The notes beneath the pieces were generated by a model. That model was not told where the DNA came from. It saw only the letters and a list, made by a program, of their open reading frames with translations, and did no database searches. From the NCBI GenBank assembly GCA_050084515.1, contig CM114274.1:19902001-19966000 (forward strand): a DNA stretch of 64,000 nt. Direction: 5' to 3'. The stretch comes from Blasia pusilla (Eukaryota; Marchantiophyta; Marchantiopsida; Blasiales). Made by a program: the position numbers and the translations under genes. Below are positions 61,740 through 64,000 of this stretch, in pieces; within the stretch, counting starts at the first letter, position 1; each line of letters begins with the position of its first letter.

Positions 61740-61951
61740 CTAGTAAGGTGTTTGTGTTATGCACGGAAATAAAAAGTTTGAAGAATTTTGTTGGTGTATA
61801 GTATGTTAAAGAAATAAATGATGTTGTCACAAATTCAAAAAAATTTCTTGGAGCTCACACAAGAAGAAATATTTTCTTGCTGCCTAGTTGTCACGTGTCA
61901 AACATAGAGGTGTTTGCAAATCAAGAAGGCACTCTCCCATAATAATATAGA
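61740..61951 (-). mobile_element. non-autonomous Helitron, 212 bp, inverted
   Basis: On the minus strand it begins TCTATATTATTATGGGAGAG and ends CCGTGCATAACACAAACACC then TTACTAG, followed by T. Clearly the same family as 61,507-61,720 and placed tail to tail with it, 19 bp apart. Beyond its 5' end the minus strand shows GTGCATAGCACGGGAAACA, itself like a Helitron 3' hairpin. Confidence 0.8.
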
Positions 61952-62416
61952 TGTTTCCCGTGCTATGCACGCTTAACACAATTTCCTCAATACAATGGCT
62001 TAAAAATAGGTGTCGATGATATTTTTAAAAATTATACTTAAAATTGTAAAATATATTTAATTTCAAATTTTAAGTAGAATTTCCACTTTATAAATCTTGA
62101 AAGAGTAAGAAAATTACCTTTAGATAATATCCATCTCCCCTAAATAATCTCATTCCTCCCTAAAAGTTCCAACAATAATTATTCTTCCCCTTCCACTCTT
62201 CCCACCAAAATCACATTAACTAAAAAATATCTTAATTAATTTTAATTAAGGAAATCATTTTCCTTTTCCATTCAAACTCATTTTCATTGACCAATATCAC
62301 ATGAAAAATAATACGATTAATTTTAAGAAGAATCACATCATTCATTTCAAATTTTAAATATGATTCTTATTTTCTAAAATCTTAGAAGAGTAATAACATT
62401 TCACTCTTCTAAGTAA

Positions 62417-62450
62417 CTAGTTAGCATGCCTGTGCTAGGCACGGAAAGAG
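62417..62450 (-). mobile_element. Helitron 3' end, minus strand
   Basis: The minus strand reads CCGTGCCTAGCACAGGCATG then CTAACTAG before TT: a hairpin-capable GC block followed by CTAG and T, as at other Helitron 3' ends. The body of the element would be the AT-rich DNA to the right. Confidence 0.55.
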
Positions 62451-62506
62451 GAATTTTTGTAAGAAAATATTAGAAAAAAGAATGAAATAAAAAAATGGAC
62501 ATTCTT

Positions 62507-62895
62507 TTTTAACCCACTCCTCACATTCATAAAATCACCACTAAACCACTCCCCCCATAAATATAACCCCCATCAATCAATCTAAATCCCACTACTTCCT
62601 ACAATAATTATTACTAAGTTTTAACCCACTCCTCACATATATAAAATCACCACTAAACCACTCTCTTATAAATATAACCCACACCAGATACATTAAATTA
62701 TTGCTAAATCACTCTCCCATAAATATAACCCCCACCAATCAAATTAAATCCCATTACTTCCTACAATAATTATTACTAAGTTTTCATCCATTCCTCACAT
62801 ATATAAAATCACCTCTAAATCACTCTCCCATAAATATAACTCCCACTAATCAAATTAAACCCCACTACTTCCTACAATCATTATTACCCAAAGAT
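62507..62895. repeat. three-unit AT-rich tandem repeat (112 and 162 bp)
   Basis: Units starting TCACAT...ATAAAATCACC at 62,521, 62,633 and 62,795 share CATAAATATAAC, CTTCCTACAAT and ATTATTAC. The middle unit is longer because the CTAAA.CACTCTC..ATAAATATAAC block occurs twice in it. Confidence 0.85.
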
Positions 62896-64000
62896 TTTCA
62901 TTTCTTCTCAAACCCATAGTAAGTAAGATGAATATATCAAGAAAAAATAACAACATGTTACTATTTTGTCTTATTGTGGTTGCTATCTTGTCTTATTATA
63001 CTTGTGGGGTTGCGCATTATAGTATAATACTCCATTCAAATTTAAATGATTTCCTAACCCTCTAAATAATTTTAGCTTTCCTTGAATTTTAATGTATCCC
63101 TTCTTTATTAAAATATATTTTCCCTTTTCATCACATGTGAATTAAGACACAAATTTCTTAACAAAAATTATTTATCAAAATTAATCTATTTTATTAATAT
63201 TTAATCATCCATTCTGATACTAAATAAATTATTAATTACTAAAATTTTATTTTTCTATTACATTCAAATCCCTACAGGTTTTCTCTACCTAGTCTATTTC
63301 TACCCATCTAATGTGGTCCAAGTAGTCAAATTCAAGCATATTATCTATTATTATTATTTGAAAGTTAAGATTAATGTATAAATAATAAAGATTCCTTTAT
63401 TTTTAAGAATAATTATTGTCCTATTAGTGTCATATTAGCCTTTCATTTTTCCCAAAAGAAGACTAATTTTCCCCTCAAAAGTAAACTTTAAATTTTATTT
63501 GTATGAACCTTGAAAAAATAATTTTAAATTTTCAAATGAGGAAAGATTTTAAAAAACAAAAGAGACTCTAGAAAATTTCATCAGGGAAGATGTAAGAATT
63601 TGAGTTAATTATACATATATAATTAATATGAAAACCTTATCATTCTTGTTTTCTATTTAGTATATGATAAAATTTAAAAATTCATGAATTTCAGGGACAA
63701 ATTTGATGGTGGTCTTCAAATTTTCTCAATTAGTAAATTAATTACATATTTCTAAAGTAATATGTACTTTCCCTTCCAAAGTTAACTTGAAATTAAAACT
63801 TTTAGTTTTTTTTCTAAATATTCTAATAATATTTTTAATTTATAAAATGAAAAAATAAAATCATAATTAGAAAGAAGTAAAAAAAATTGGGATTCTTTTT
63901 TTTTTTAAAATAATTTTTAAAAAAAAACTTGTTTTCTATTCAAATCTTAGCTTGAAATAGGGAAAATTAAGCTAAAATTGAACACCTGGCAGACGTTCAC
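62896..64000. other. AT-rich spacer, no gene
   Basis: Very AT-rich with poly-A and poly-T runs and no open frame worth reporting. It may be the body of the Helitron whose 3' end lies at 62,417, but no 5' end is visible in the window. Confidence 0.55.

Overview
The window reads as nuclear DNA of a land plant with a repeat-rich genome. It has one intron-rich host gene, plant-type chromovirus and Helitron elements, long AT-rich spacers and no bacterial gene organisation. Several mobile-element types here (an R2-like LINE with a restriction-like endonuclease, and a Ty3/gypsy element with a methyltransferase-like segment and a PHD-like finger) hint at a seed-free plant such as a fern, lycophyte or bryophyte. 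That placement is inference.

Layout. 1-2,917 has no recognisable gene. 2,918-11,736 is a nested Ty3/gypsy complex. A plus-strand element ('A') runs from an LTR fragment through gag, a trace of RNase H, a cytosine-methyltransferase-like segment and integrase with a terminal PHD-like finger, to a 3' LTR. A minus-strand chromodomain element ('B') and an LTR of B interrupt it. 12,788-13,430 is a solo LTR of A. 16,294-16,800 is a second, decayed gag of the A type. 17,000-23,985 is non-coding, AT-rich and then GC-richer. 23,986-27,523 (minus) is a decayed LINE with an N-terminal zinc finger, reverse transcriptase and a C-terminal restriction-like endonuclease. 31,148-36,333 is a decayed intron-containing Helitron.

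The only convincing host gene is on the minus strand at 40,934-50,330. It is the spliceosomal cyclophilin CWC27 (CYP57 type), reconstructed here in about 12 exons from start to stop; the boundaries of exons 9 and 10 are tentative. Upstream of it, 51,605-57,850 holds a plus-strand LINE with six tandem monomers of about 178 bp in front, a coiled-coil ORF1 split by a solo LTR of B, and an endonuclease/reverse-transcriptase ORF2. 58,812-61,506 is a second Helitron, truncated at its 3' side by a tail-to-tail pair of small non-autonomous Helitrons. The last 2 kb is AT-rich with a short tandem repeat.

All element genes carry stops or frameshifts and are treated as fossils. Insertion order can partly be read: solo LTRs of B entered an element A and a LINE ORF1, each leaving a perfect 5-bp target duplication, so B moved after those two elements were in place.
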